From Coccinella septempunctata (taxonomy: Eukaryota; Arthropoda; Insecta; Coleoptera; Coccinellidae): a stretch of DNA of 64,000 bases. Positions 35,419 to 46,486 of this stretch are shown here, in pieces; within the stretch, counting starts at the first letter, position 1, and each line of letters opens with the position of its first letter. The translations under genes were made by a program, and so were the position numbers. The DNA lies in assembly GCF_907165205.1 (NCBI RefSeq), contig NC_058197.1, forward strand, positions 18,375,766-18,439,765, written 5' to 3'. The notes under the pieces are model-generated. The model made no database searches and was not told where the DNA came from. It worked only from the letters and a program-made list of their open reading frames with translations.

Positions 35419-35485
35419 ATGGCCCTGGACTGGAGGGTCTTGAACCTGCTGGCGCTGCTCTTTGCCTACGCTACATCAGAACAAG
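35419..35485 (+). CDS. Start exon of an unidentified secreted or membrane protein
   Basis: The ATG has a good context (GGCGCAATGG). It opens 22 codons plus one base before a GTAGGT donor at 35,486, so the intron is in phase 1. The peptide begins MALDWR, followed by a leucine-rich core (VLNLLALLFAYA) and then TSEQ. This is a classic signal peptide with likely cleavage near AYA or ATS. A separate signal-peptide exon ending in phase 1 is common in genes for insect cell-surface and adhesion proteins, which often have very long first introns. The mature protein is not in the window apart from a possible microexon at 46,441, so the gene cannot be named. No in-frame upstream ATG lies in the exon. 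The exon sits between repeat arrays but is not itself repetitive. Confidence 0.7.
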
Positions 35486-36115
35486 GTAGGTCCCACTGTC
35501 TTAATGCTGTCCTAACGGTTTGTCCACCCTTAACTTAACGCTTTTATAGTTTGAGCGTTGATATGTGAAACTAAGGGAACTCTTGAGTACAGTACCGACA
35601 GGTGCGCCATCTATCAATCTTCAAACACGAGTTATGGATTACTGGGGGTGGAAAAACCTGCCGTATTGGCCGAGCTTTTCCACTCGCGGAGCTTTCCGTT
35701 TCGGCGAACCCATCGATCGGGTTTTTCGCATGTTCCGCTAGACCCGAACGCTGGAAATCGCAACAATGGACTCTTGGATTTCCCGGCGTCCATTCATCAG
35801 CCTTATCTGCTCCGACTGTGCCAATTCCAACAGGTTCCGCCCTGGGCCGGCGGATTAATCCGTTCCGTGATATCCGGAACTCGTACCGTAAGCCGGCGTT
35901 AATATTTAATCATATTTGTTATCGATTTCGGATTATATTTCCCCATTAACGGGGGTTTAGCGTAAGGTCAGTGATTAAAACACTGCTAGAGGTGGATTAG
36001 GACGATGATGAACAGGTTATGTGGGATTGTGGGGCGATCGATGCGTATCCTGGGATATGACGAGGGAATTTTCGGAAGACTGGACGGTTTTTTCGCCGGA
36101 TAGATCCCTCAAACT
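35486..36115 (+). other. Start of the long intron, unique sequence
   Basis: Begins with the GTAGGT donor. Two overlapping plus-strand frames (35,558-35,949) lack any recognised domain and are taken as chance. A CTCF-like word lies at 35,604. Confidence 0.45.
35604..35613 (-). promoter_or_regulatory. CTCF-like core motif near the start exon
   Basis: GCGCCATCTA, i.e. TAGATGGCGC on the minus strand, lies 118 bp after the exon donor. It shares GGTGCGCCATCTATC with the site at 6,731. Motif resemblance only. Confidence 0.3.
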
Positions 36116-38035
36116 GGTGCTGCAATGATCTTTCCAGCATGAACGATCTGCTTCACCAAAGAAGATCTTTCCTGCTGCTCCAGAAGAGCAGATTTATCCT
36201 GTGAGAACGATCTGCTTCTCTTAAAAAGCAGATCCTTTTCTCTAAAAAGGAAGATCTTCCCTGTGAGAACGATCTGCTTCTTTTGAAGAACAGACCTTTC
36301 CTAAATAATTGATCTGCTTCTCTAGAAAGGAAGATCTTCCCTGTGAGAATGATCTGCTTCTCTTGAAGAGCAGATCTTTCCTAAATGAAAGATCTGCTTC
36401 TCTAGAAAAGTAGATCTTTTCTGTGAGAACGATCTGCTTCTCTTAAAAAGCAGATCCTTTTCTCTAGAAAGGAAAATCTTCCCTGTGAGAACGATCTGCT
36501 CCTCTTGAAGAACAGATCTTTCCTGAATAATTGATCTGCTTCTCTAGAAAGGCAGATCTTCCCTGTGAGAATGATCTGCTTCTCTTGAAGAACAGATCTT
36601 TCCTAAATGAAAGATCTGCTTCTCTAGAAAAGTAGATCTTTTCTGTGAGAACGATCTGCTTCTCTTAAAAAGCAGATCCTTTTCTCTAGAAAGGAAAATC
36701 TTCCCTGTGAGAACGATCTGCTCCTCTTGAAGAACAGATCTTTCCTGAATAATTGATCTGCTTCTCTAGAAAGGCAGATCTTCCCTGTGAGAATGATCTG
36801 CTTCTCTTGAAGAACAGATCTTTCCTAAATGAAAGATCTGCTTCTCTAGAAAAGTAGATCTTTTCTGTGAGAACAATCTGCTTCTCTTAAACAGCAGATC
36901 CTTTTCTCTAGAAAGGAAAATCTTCCCTGTGAGAACGATCTGCTCCTCTTGAAGAACAGATCTTTCCTGAATAATTGATCTGCTTCTCTAGAAAGGCAGA
37001 TCTTCCCTGTGAGAATGATCTGCTTCTCTTGAAGAACAGATCTTTCCTAAATGAAAGATCTGCTTCTCTAGAAAAGTAGATCTTTTCTGTGAGAACGATC
37101 TGCTTCTCTTAAAAAGCAGATCCTTTTCTCTAGAAAGGAAAATCTTCCCTGTGAGAACGATCTGCTCCTCTTGAAGAACAGATCTTTCCTGAATAATTGA
37201 TCTGCTTCTCTAGAAAGGCAGATCTTCCCTGTGAGAATGATCTGCTTCTCTTGAAGCGCAGATCTTTCCTAAATGAACGATCTGCTTCTCTAGAAAAGAA
37301 GATCTTTTCTGTGAGATCGATCTGCTTCTCTTGAAGAACAGATCTTTCCTGAATAATTGATCTGCTTATCTAGAAAGGAAGATTTTCCCTATGAGAACGA
37401 TCTGCTTCTCTTGAGAGGAGCAGATCTTTCCTGAGTAATTGATCTGCTTCTCTAGAAAACAAGATCTTTCCTGCGAGAACGATCTGCTTCTCTTGAAGAA
37501 GAAATCTTTCCTGAATAAATGATCTGCTTCTCTTGAAGAGCAAATCTTTCCTGAATAAACGATCTACTTTTCTAGAAAGGAAGATCTTTCCCGTGTGAAC
37601 GATCTGCTTCTCTTGAAGAGCAGATCTTCACTGAATGAACGATCTGCTTCGCCTCAAGAACAGATCTTTCCTGAATAATTGATCTGCTTATCTAGAAAGG
37701 AAGATTTTCTCTGTGAGAACGATCTGCTTCTCTTGAGAGGAGCAGATCTTTCCTTAATAATTGATCTGCTTCTCTTGAAAGGAAGATCTTTCCTGCGAGA
37801 ACGATCTGCTTCTCTTGAAGAGCAGATCTTCACTGAATGAACGATCTGCTTCTCTAGAAAGAAAGATCTTTCCTGGGTGAACGATCTGCTTCTCTTGAAG
37901 AGCAGATCTTCACTGAATGAACGATCTGCTTCGCCTCAAGAACAGATCTTTCCTGAATAATTGATCTGCTTCTCTTGAAAGGAAGATTTTCTCTGTGAGA
38001 ACGATCTGCTTCTCTTGAGAGTCTATTGGAGTTGA
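36116..38035 (+). repeat. 37-bp/222-bp array of imperfect inverted repeats
   Basis: The array consists of units of about 37 bp such as GATCTGCTTCTCTTGAAGAG followed by CAGATCTTTCCTGAATAAT. Each holds an imperfect inverted repeat (GATCTGCT..AGCAGATC), so nearly every unit could snap back. In the left half six small units form a 222-bp higher-order unit: the marker TTAAAAAGCAGATCC or its variant starts at 36,221, 36,443, 36,665, 36,887 and 37,109, exactly 222 bp apart. From about 37,300 onward the order is less regular. The right end at about 38,020 is abrupt. Confidence 0.94.
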
Positions 38036-39385
38036 TTTATTTGTAGATGCTTCTTCTCTATTCTTAGAGAATCGTCTTCTGAAATTGCACAATTTAGAGG
38101 CCCAGTCTCAGTTGTGGACCGCAAGATCTCCACCTACCCTGAGAGACCCTACAGCTATACAGTTAACGCTTGCAGTTTATTTGTATCGCTCGGTCTCGAG
38201 AACGTCGTAAATCGGGCAACCCCGCTCCAGACTCCTTCGATCTTCTTCAATGAAGAAAACAAACGGAGCCACCTCCTGGTGAAACATGAAGCGTACCTCC
38301 GCTCAGCGGTCCCCCGACCTGCGACGAGGGCCTTCAACTCTGATATCGATTCGTCCTTCTTCTCCTCTTCCGTCCGTCCGTTATTACTCATCTGGCCCGA
38401 GAACGGACGACCCAGAGATCGTCGACGCACATCTCTTTCAGGTGCCCGCCGACGACGAAGACGCCGCGAGACGCCCTGGGCGTCGCGAAACTGTCGTTAT
38501 GTCGAATTAGTTCGGATGCGGTTAGATTAATCGTCTAGAAGGGGGTCGGGGGGATGCGCGCGCGCTATTACCGATAAATTGTGATGAGGGGTTGAAGGAA
38601 AATTGCTTCAGAAGCGATTATCTTCGATTGCTCGGATTGGATTTGGGTTAGTCGGGGGGCGACGTCGAATTGCACGGTTGTATGGCGCCATATCTGCAGT
38701 GTGTCTTATTCAAGGACTGACTGGGGAAGATTAAGGGTTGTTTGGAGATGATTCCTCGAAAGTATGGATCTCCTGCGACGTTGTCTACAAGAATATCACG
38801 AACCTCCTTCATTAAATAGCGCTTGGCTACCAGTCATCGGATGTGAAACCAATGCAAACTGTAGAGGGTGTTGTATTTCTTGCACGCATCTCTTCCCCAT
38901 TGAAACACTGAAATATCGGGGTGTCTCTCGTCGTAAATCTGGCAACAATTCCTTCTGTAACGGGAGAGAGACTGATGCGGTACTGCTGGACGAGTCGAGG
39001 CGCGGCTTCGGGATGACTAACCAATGATTTAATGAATTCTTTAATCGCGTTGCATTCTGTAAAGATAATAATCAGTAGATTCATATTTCTCGAGGATGAT
39101 AAACTGCTTTATGCTAATCTGCCGAGGATCACGAACAAAGGCCAGATTTGGCAACGTGGTGTGCTCGTTCGGGACCACGAGTTTCGATGCGATTAATCAC
39201 AGAGGAGAAAAATGTTTCTTTTTCGGCTGAATGTGTGGTTTGTCTTTGTTCACGAATGAAGGAATTAACAGTACTTCATTTGGGAATGTACAGCTCTGAT
39301 CTGATCTTGAGATCATCTGTACTAATTCAACAACTGGAAATGCACTACTTCAAAGCTGACAAAGCTTGACTGAGTGTATCTCATG
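38036..39385. other. Intronic unique sequence
   Basis: A 138-codon plus-strand frame at 38,114-38,530 and its antisense frame are open in a CpG-rich stretch, but the predicted protein is low in recognisable features (arginine run near its end). I do not call it a gene. Confidence 0.45.
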
Positions 39386-41360
39386 GTTATTGACCACCTA
39401 ATTTGACATCTATTGTGACACTATCAACAGAAGGACTGCATAAGAACATCCAATTGGTAAAGATATCTGATGGATATCCCATAGATATTACTTGACCACC
39501 AACTTTGACGTCTATATTGATTGCCATTGTCGACTTCGAATCTAATATAGATTAACTGGACAAATATTGTGACACTGTCAACAGGAGGACTTGAAGTGGA
39601 TGTCTATTGATATCCCGAACTAACAATAAGCATATTCAATTGGCAAAGATATCTGATGGATATCCCATGGATATTAGTTGACCACCAACTTTGACGTCCA
39701 TATTGCTTGTCATTGTCGACTTCTAATCTAATATAGATTAACTAGACAACTATTGTGACACTGTCAACAGGAGAACTTGAAGTGGATGTCTATTGATATT
39801 CCAAACTTTCAATAAGCATATTCAATTGGCAAAGATATCTGATGGATATCCCATGGATATTAGTTGGCCACCAACTTTGACGTCCATATTGCTTGTCATT
39901 GTCGACTTCTAATCTAATATAGATTAACTGGACAAATATTGTGACACTGTCAACAGCAGGACTTGAAGTGGATATCTATTGATATCCCAAACATACAATA
40001 AGCATATTCAATTGGCAAAGATATCTGATGGATATCCCATGGATATTAGTTGACCACCAACTTTGACGTCCATATTGCTTGCCATCGTCGACTTCTAATC
40101 TAATATAGATTAACTGGACAAATATTGTGACACTGTCAACAGCAGTACTTGAAGTGGATGTCTATTGATATCCTAAACTTACAATGAGCACATTCAATTG
40201 GCAAAGATATCTGATGGATATCCCATGGATAGTAGTTGACCACCATTTTCGACGTCCATATTGATTGCCATTGTCGACTTCTAATCTTATAGAGATAAAC
40301 TGGACAAATATTGTGACAATGTCAACAGGAGGACTTGAAGTGGATGTCTATTGATATCCCAAACTTACAATAAGAATATTCAATTGGCAAAGATATCTGA
40401 TGGATATCCCATGGATATTAGTTGGCCACCAACTTTGACGTCCATATTGCTTGTCATTGTCGACTTCTAATCTAATATAGATTAACCGGTCAAATATTGT
40501 GACACTGTCAATAGGAGAACTTGAAGTGGATGTCTATTGATATCCCAAACTTACAATAAGAATATTCAATTGGCAAAGATATCTGATGGATATCCCATGG
40601 ATATTAGTTGGCCACCAACTTTGACGTCCATATTGCTTGTCATTGTCGACTTCTAATCTAATATAGATTAACCGGTCAAATATTGTGACACTGTCAACAG
40701 GAGGACTTGAAGTGGATGTCTATTGATATCCCAAACTTACAATAAGAATATTCAATTGGCAAAGATATCTGATGGATATCCCATGGATATTAGTTGGCCA
40801 CCAACTTTGACGTCCATATTGCTTGTCATTGTCGACTTCTAATCTAATATAGATTAACTGGACAAATATTGTGGCACTGTCAACAGGAGGACTTGAAGTG
40901 GATGTCTATTAATATCCCAAACTTACAATAAGCATATTCAATTGGCAAAGATATCTGATGGATATCAAATGGATAAGTAGTTGACCACTAAGTTTGACGT
41001 ACATATTGACTTCTGATCTAATTAACTCTCGAATTAACTAGACCCATATTGTAACACTGGAACAGAAGGACTTCATATCCACAGGATATATCGAACTTTC
41101 AATAACAATATCTGATAAAGGATATCTGATGTTTGCACCATAGATATTCGTTGAGCGTCACTTTGAAGGTCCATATTGATGTTCATTGTCGACTCCTCAT
41201 TTAATCAGGTTTACCGGGAACAATTCTGTAAAGTTCCGAGAGATATCCTGAACATACAATAACGGTATCCAATGGACACAATTGGCAAAAGGACACCTGA
41301 TGGATATCCCATAGATATCCAATAGATATCTCATTGTCCATAAAACCTAATTTTGCATAT
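39386..41360 (+). repeat. 186-bp tandem repeat, about ten units
   Basis: TATCCCATGG starts at 39,661, 39,847, 40,033, 40,219, 40,405, 40,591 and 40,777, with a variant at 40,963, always 186 bp apart. Units share TTTGACGTCCATATTG, TTGTCGACTTCTAATC and ATATTGTGACACTGTCAACA. The two outer ends (before 39,600 and after 41,000) are clearly more diverged than the core. Many GATATC words occur because of the motif TGGATATCCC. Confidence 0.95.
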
Positions 41361-41840
41361 GAAGTATTTTAGCAGAAGGATATCTCGAGATATCCATTGT
41401 GCATTAATGACGATAAATAATTGTTACCTCTTGACGGTACATACCCATCATTCATCCCTTGAACCGGGCCTGTAAGAAGAAGAAGAAGACGACGCGAAAC
41501 CAGTTCTCTGAATAATCTTCCATGTCCAAGCCGACATGAGGTTTCGATTCGCTTTTTATACATTGTTCTTGCGCGCTCCCGCGTCCTCGTACGGCCGCAA
41601 CGACTACCCGATTTATAATTATTTGTGAAATTATAAATATATATAAAACATGAGAGCGGAACGATCAGCAGACGGGCAAGAAAAGGGATCGCGCGATGGC
41701 GTTGCGGCAGAAGGCCAGATGATGAAGAAACGACCGAGACGAATGCGGTCGATATGGACGTTCTTTTCGAGGCGATTGACAAGTTTCGTCGGTTCGAGAT
41801 GTGGACATGGCGAAAGGACTGGAAGATTTCGAAAAAATAT
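41361..41840. other. Intronic unique spacer between two arrays
   Basis: It contains a short AT-rich near-palindrome (ATAATTATTTGTGAAATTAT, about 41,613-41,632). No gene recognised. Confidence 0.4.
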
Positions 41841-44720
41841 TTTTTTTTTGGTCGAAAATGAGCAAGGGGTTAGACCCCCCTAAAATGACCTATTTGCTAC
41901 TCTGTCTGAAAATGAGGATGTTCTATTACTGAATTAGAATATGGAGTGCATAGAATTGGTTTTGAAGATTCCAGAAAACCAAACAGTTGATGATTCAATA
42001 GAGAATTGCACTCCAGAGAGCTCTTCGAAGTCAACTCGAAAATGAAAAGTGGAAAAACAAAATTTTTTTTTTCTCGTAAACAGTATCAGATATTCGAAAG
42101 TTTGGTATGGAAATATAGGTTTTCGAATACGCTGAATCCATTGCTGGCAATTTCGTGAGCCTATCTCCCTTTGTTTAGATTTTCACCTTCGAAATGGCAT
42201 TTTTCAAAAATTTGCAAATTTCAATCTGCGATATCTCCTGTTATATTCGTCTGATCCAATTGGGATTTCCGGTTTTATAATCAGCGTTGCCTAAGCTTCC
42301 ACCCTAGCATAAAAACTCGATTTCGAAAATTTCGATTTTTTGGGTCAAAAATGAGCAAGGGGTTGGACCCCCCTAAAATCACTTATTTGCTACTCTGTCT
42401 AAAAATCAGAATGTTCTATTACTGTCCTAGGATATGGAGTGCATAGAAATTATTTCGAAGATTCTAGAAAACCAAACAGTTGATGATTCTATAGAGAATT
42501 GCACTCCAGAGAGCCCTTCAAAGTGAACTCGAAAATGAAAAATGGAAAATCAAAAAAATTTATTTTCTCCTGAACTGTGTCAGATATTCGAAAGTTTGGT
42601 ATGGAAACATAGGTTTTCGAATACGCTGAATCCATTGCTGGCAATTTCGTGAGCCTATCTCCCTTTGTTTAGATTTTCACCTTCGAAATGGCATTTTTCA
42701 AAAATTTGCAAATTTCAATCTGCGATATCTCCTGTTATATTCGCCTGATCCAATTGGGGTTTGCGGTTTTATAATCAGGGTTGCCGAAGCTTTCACCCTA
42801 GCACAAAAACTCGATTTCGAAAATTTCGATTTTTTGGGTCAAAAATGAGCAAGGGGTTAGACCCCCCAAAAATCACTTATTTGCTACTCTGTCTCAAAAT
42901 CAGGATGTTCTATTACTGTCCTAGGATATGATGTGTATAGAATTTGTTACGAAGATTCTGGAAAACCAAACTGTTGATGATTCAATAGGGAATTGTACTC
43001 AGGAGAGCCCCCCAAAGTGAACTCGAAAATGAAAAATGGAAAAACAAAAAAAATTTTTTTCTCGTAAACAGTGTCAGATATTCGAAAGTTTGGTATGAAA
43101 ATATAGGTTTTCGAATACGCTGAATCTATTGCGAGCAATTTCGAGAGTCTATCTCCGTTCGTTTAGATTTTCATCTTTGAAATGGCATTTTTTCAAAAAT
43201 TGCAAATTTCAATCTGCGATATCTCCTGTTATACTCGTCTGATCCAATTGGGATTTTCGGTTATATAATCAGGGTTGCCGAGGCTTTCACCCTAGCACAA
43301 AAACTCGATTTCGAAAATTTCGATTTTTTGGGTCAAAAATGAGCAAGGGGTTAGACCCCCCTAAAATCACTTATTTGCTACTCTGTCTCAAAATCAGGAT
43401 GTTCTATTACTGTCCTAGGATATGGAGTGTATAGAATCTGTTACGAAGATTCTGGAAAACCAAACAGTTCAGGATTCAATATTGAATTGCACTTAGGAGA
43501 GCCCCCCAAATTGAACTCGAAAATGAAAAATGGAAAAACAAAAAATTTTTTTTTCTCGTAAACAGTGTCAGATATTTGAAAGTTTGGTATGAAAATTTGG
43601 GTTTTCGAATACGCTGAATCTATTGCAAGAAATTCCGAGAGCCTATCTCCCTTTGTTTAGATTTTCATCTTCGAAATGGCATTTTTTCAAAAATTGCAAA
43701 TTTCAATCTGCGATATCTCCTGTTATATTCGTCTGATCCAATTGGGATTTTCGGTTATATAATCAGCATTGCCTAGGCTTCCACCCTAGCACAAAAACTC
43801 GATTTCGAAAATCTCGATTTTTTGGGTCAAAAATGAGCAAGGGGTTAGACCCCCCTAAAACCACCTATTTGCTACTCTGTCTGAAAATCAGGATGTTCTA
43901 TTACTGTCCTAGGATATGGAGTGCATAGAAATTGTTTCGAAGATTCTAGAAAACCAAACAGTTGATGATTCAATAGAGAATTGCACTCCAGAGAGCCCTT
44001 CAAAGTGAACTCGAAAATGAAAAATGGAAAATCAAAAAAATTTATTTTCTCCTGAACTGTGTCAGATATTCGAAAGTTTGGTATGGAAACATAGGTTTTC
44101 GAATACGCTGAATCCATTGCTGGCAATTTCGTGAGCCTATCTCCCTTTGTTTAGATTTTCACCTTCGAAATGGCATTTTTCAAAAATTTGCAAATTTCAA
44201 TCTGCGATATCTCCTGTTATATTCGTCTGATCCAATTGGGATTTCCGGTTTTATAATCAGCGTTGCCTAAGCTTCCACCCTAGCATAACAACTCGATTTC
44301 GAAAATCTCGATTTTTGGGTAAAAAATGAGCAAGGGGTAGGACCCCCCTTAAATGACCTATTCGCTCCTCTACCTGAAAATGAGGGTGTTCTATTACTGT
44401 CCTAGGATATGGAGTTCATAGAATCCGTTTTGAAGATTCTAGAAAACCAAACAGTTGATGATTCAATAGAGAATTGCACTCAGGAGAGCCCCCCAAAGTG
44501 AACTCGAAAATGAAAAGTGGAAAAACAAAAATAATTATTTTCTCCTAGACATTGACAGATATTTGAAACTTTGGTATGAAAATATAGGTTTCCGAATACG
44601 CTTAATCCATTGCTAGCAATTTCGAGAGCCTATCTCCCTTTGTTTAGATTTTCACCTTCGAAATGGCATTTTTCAAAAATTTGCAAATTTCATTCTGCGA
44701 TATCTCCAGTTATAGTCGTC
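41841..44720 (+). repeat. 494-bp satellite, main array, about 5.8 units
   Basis: GAGCAAGGGG recurs with its AGC at 41,861, 42,354, 42,848, 43,342, 43,836 and 44,329, so unit length is 493-494 bp. The family is that of 1-753 and 1,557-1,700 and has the same orientation. Both edges are sharp: the left joins a GAAGATTTCGAAAAAATAT transition and the right ends in CTCCAGTTATAGTCGTCTGA at about 44,722. Units 2 and 5 (around 42,420 and 43,920) share several private words such as TTTATTTTCTCCTGAACTGT, suggesting a three-unit higher-order duplication. Confidence 0.95.
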
Positions 44721-45220
44721 TGATTCCGTGGAAGGTGAAGAAAGGACACCGTTGATAATGTCCCATATCCATTTCAGTTCCCTCTCGATCTCTCAATTTC
44801 CATCCCGCCCAAAGAAACCTTTTGTTTCCTCGCCCTTTCCTTCACTTTCCTACGATATCCGTCCTTCGTCGATCGATCGGAATCCCATCCATTTCCAGTT
44901 TTCCCCGAGAAATCCCCGCGATTTTTTCCAGTCCTCTCCCCTTAACGGCGCCATATTTCGCAGTCGTAACGCGGCCTAAGGGAACGGGCCGCGAACTTTG
45001 CGCAATTTACCCCCGCGACGTTGTTCGGAATGATCGAAACCCGGCTTGGCGGGTTTTCCGACGACAAACAAGGCCACTACGTTTGATAAATTCCCCCCGT
45101 TGGAAAAAAACGATAGGAATTTTCATATAGCTCGCTGAGGGAAACCTGTGAAAAGCCCCATGAAGTTTTTCCGTAAGGAGGAACTAGTATTACGTAAAGT
45201 ATCATCAATTTTAGAGAAAG
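44721..45220. other. Intronic unique sequence
   Basis: CpG-containing stretch without a recognised feature. Confidence 0.4.
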
Positions 45221-45490
45221 AAGATGGCCACGAGACGACTTAATGATATAATTTTTATGTCCCAGGCGCTAGCAACACCTTGCGGACAAGAAAAAGAAGG
45301 TTAGTTCCCTGTTTCTCTTCCCTTTCTGCTACCAGACCAGCGATGGCTCCTAGACGACATAATTTTTAAGATTGAATAATCAGTCGGGCGTTGACTGTCC
45401 CAGTCGCTAGCGACACTTTGCGGGCAAGGAAAACAAGGTTAATTTCCTGTTTCTCTTCCCTTTGAGGCCCTCTTTCTGCTACCAGACCAG
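45221..45490 (+). repeat. Two-copy tandem duplication, 120 and 150 bp
   Basis: Both copies run from GATGGC through AGACGAC, a CAGGCGCTAGCAACAC or CAGTCGCTAGCGACAC word and CCTGTTTCTCTTCCCTTT, and end in CTGCTACCAGACCAG (45,340 and 45,490). Copy two carries about 30 bp more. Confidence 0.85.
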
Positions 45491-46400
45491 TGGAGAGTCG
45501 CCTAGGTTTCGTCTTAACACCGCATTTTCACCAGTTCAACTGAACGGCATCGATGGATTTTTTTAAAATCCCCAGACGATCGACTACCCATCCCCGTCCG
45601 TCTAAGGGTTTCAACGTCTCGGCCTTTGCGGGTCCCGACGTCGCGACCCCTTCCTTCTTTTTTTCATCCGCCAATTATCCCCCGGTCCGGACCGTGGATC
45701 GGAATGATGGAAATGAACCAATTAGGTCGGGATCCGCGCGACCCGGTCAGAGATTGACCGGGCCGGTTCACGTTCTTCTGCTGGTCCCTGCGATTCTCCG
45801 GAGATTAAGGAGAATATACCGTCTGGTCCTCCGCAATCGGATCGGACGCCGTATCGTCCGAGAATACCTCGAAGCTTATACGCCGACGATGTGCTTCTCG
45901 AGCGATGTATGTGTCCCATTTGAACTACCGATTCATTCGAACTACTGAATATTTGCACTTCGGATTATTTGATCTACTGATTATCTGAACTACGGATTAT
46001 AAGAACTATATTACTTTGAACCTACAGTCTATTTGAACTACTAGACATTATCTCTGTGTAAAGTGACTGCATATTGAATTAATAATTGCCCTTACATTTT
46101 ATGCTACTGTCTGGTTTCAAGGATTATATCACAGTTAATTTGCTTTGATTAACGGTATTGTTCATGGCCAAATTATATATTTAACGTGCTTTCTGGAGAC
46201 ATTCATGAGCTCTCTCAATTCTCATTTGGGAAGGGAAAAGAATATTCCTAAGATTTTTTGTATTAGGAACTTTTTCGTGAGATTTACGTTGTTTTTCACG
46301 AACTATCATTTGTCGTTTTGGATTTTTAGGACAATTCTAACATCGCTCTTACAGATTTGCTATAATTTAAGAACCTTCTGAAATATTTTTCTGGCAGTCT
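45491..46400. other. Intronic unique sequence
   Basis: A loose minisatellite of about 18-20 bp (TTGAACTACTGATTATT-like words) lies at 45,917-46,055. The 131-codon frame at 45,553-45,948 has no recognisable domain. Confidence 0.4.
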
Positions 46401-46420
46401 CTGATTTTCATGGATTATTG

Positions 46421-46446
46421 ATTGACTTTCTTTTTTCCAGGTGAGT
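46421..46446 (+). promoter_or_regulatory. Candidate recursive-splicing ratchet point
   Basis: The pyrimidine tract TTTCTTTTTTCCAG ends at 46,440 and is joined directly to GTGAGT (46,441-46,446). A strong 3' splice site abutting a consensus 5' splice site is the defining layout of a zero-length exon (CAG|GTRAGT) used in stepwise removal of very long introns in flies, and with a following short exon in vertebrates. It is on the same strand as the start exon, 10,955 bp downstream of its donor. An ATTGAC word about 20 bases upstream could serve as branch point. Function is inferred from sequence only. Confidence 0.55.
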
Positions 46447-46486
46447 ACCAGAACTTTCGAGGGCCTAGTATTCTTTTCAGCGAACG
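46441..46486 (+). CDS. Candidate 46-nt microexon (or RS-exon) after the start exon
   Basis: After the acceptor at 46,440, 46 nt run to a GTAAGA donor at 46,487 (context CGAACG|GTAAGA). Joined to the phase-1 start exon, the first codon becomes Gly and the frame continues EYQNFRGPSILFSE without a stop, leaving phase 2. The peptide would be the N-terminus of the mature protein just after signal cleavage. I do not recognise it. The first six bases are also a consensus donor. The segment may therefore be a true coding microexon, an RS-exon that is normally skipped when GTGAGT is used again, or a chance pairing. An open frame over 15 codons is weak evidence alone. Confidence 0.4.

Noticed and set aside
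38114..38530. 138-codon plus-strand frame
   Set aside because: CpG-rich DNA is stop-poor. The antisense is also open, and the product has only an arginine run and no recognised domain.
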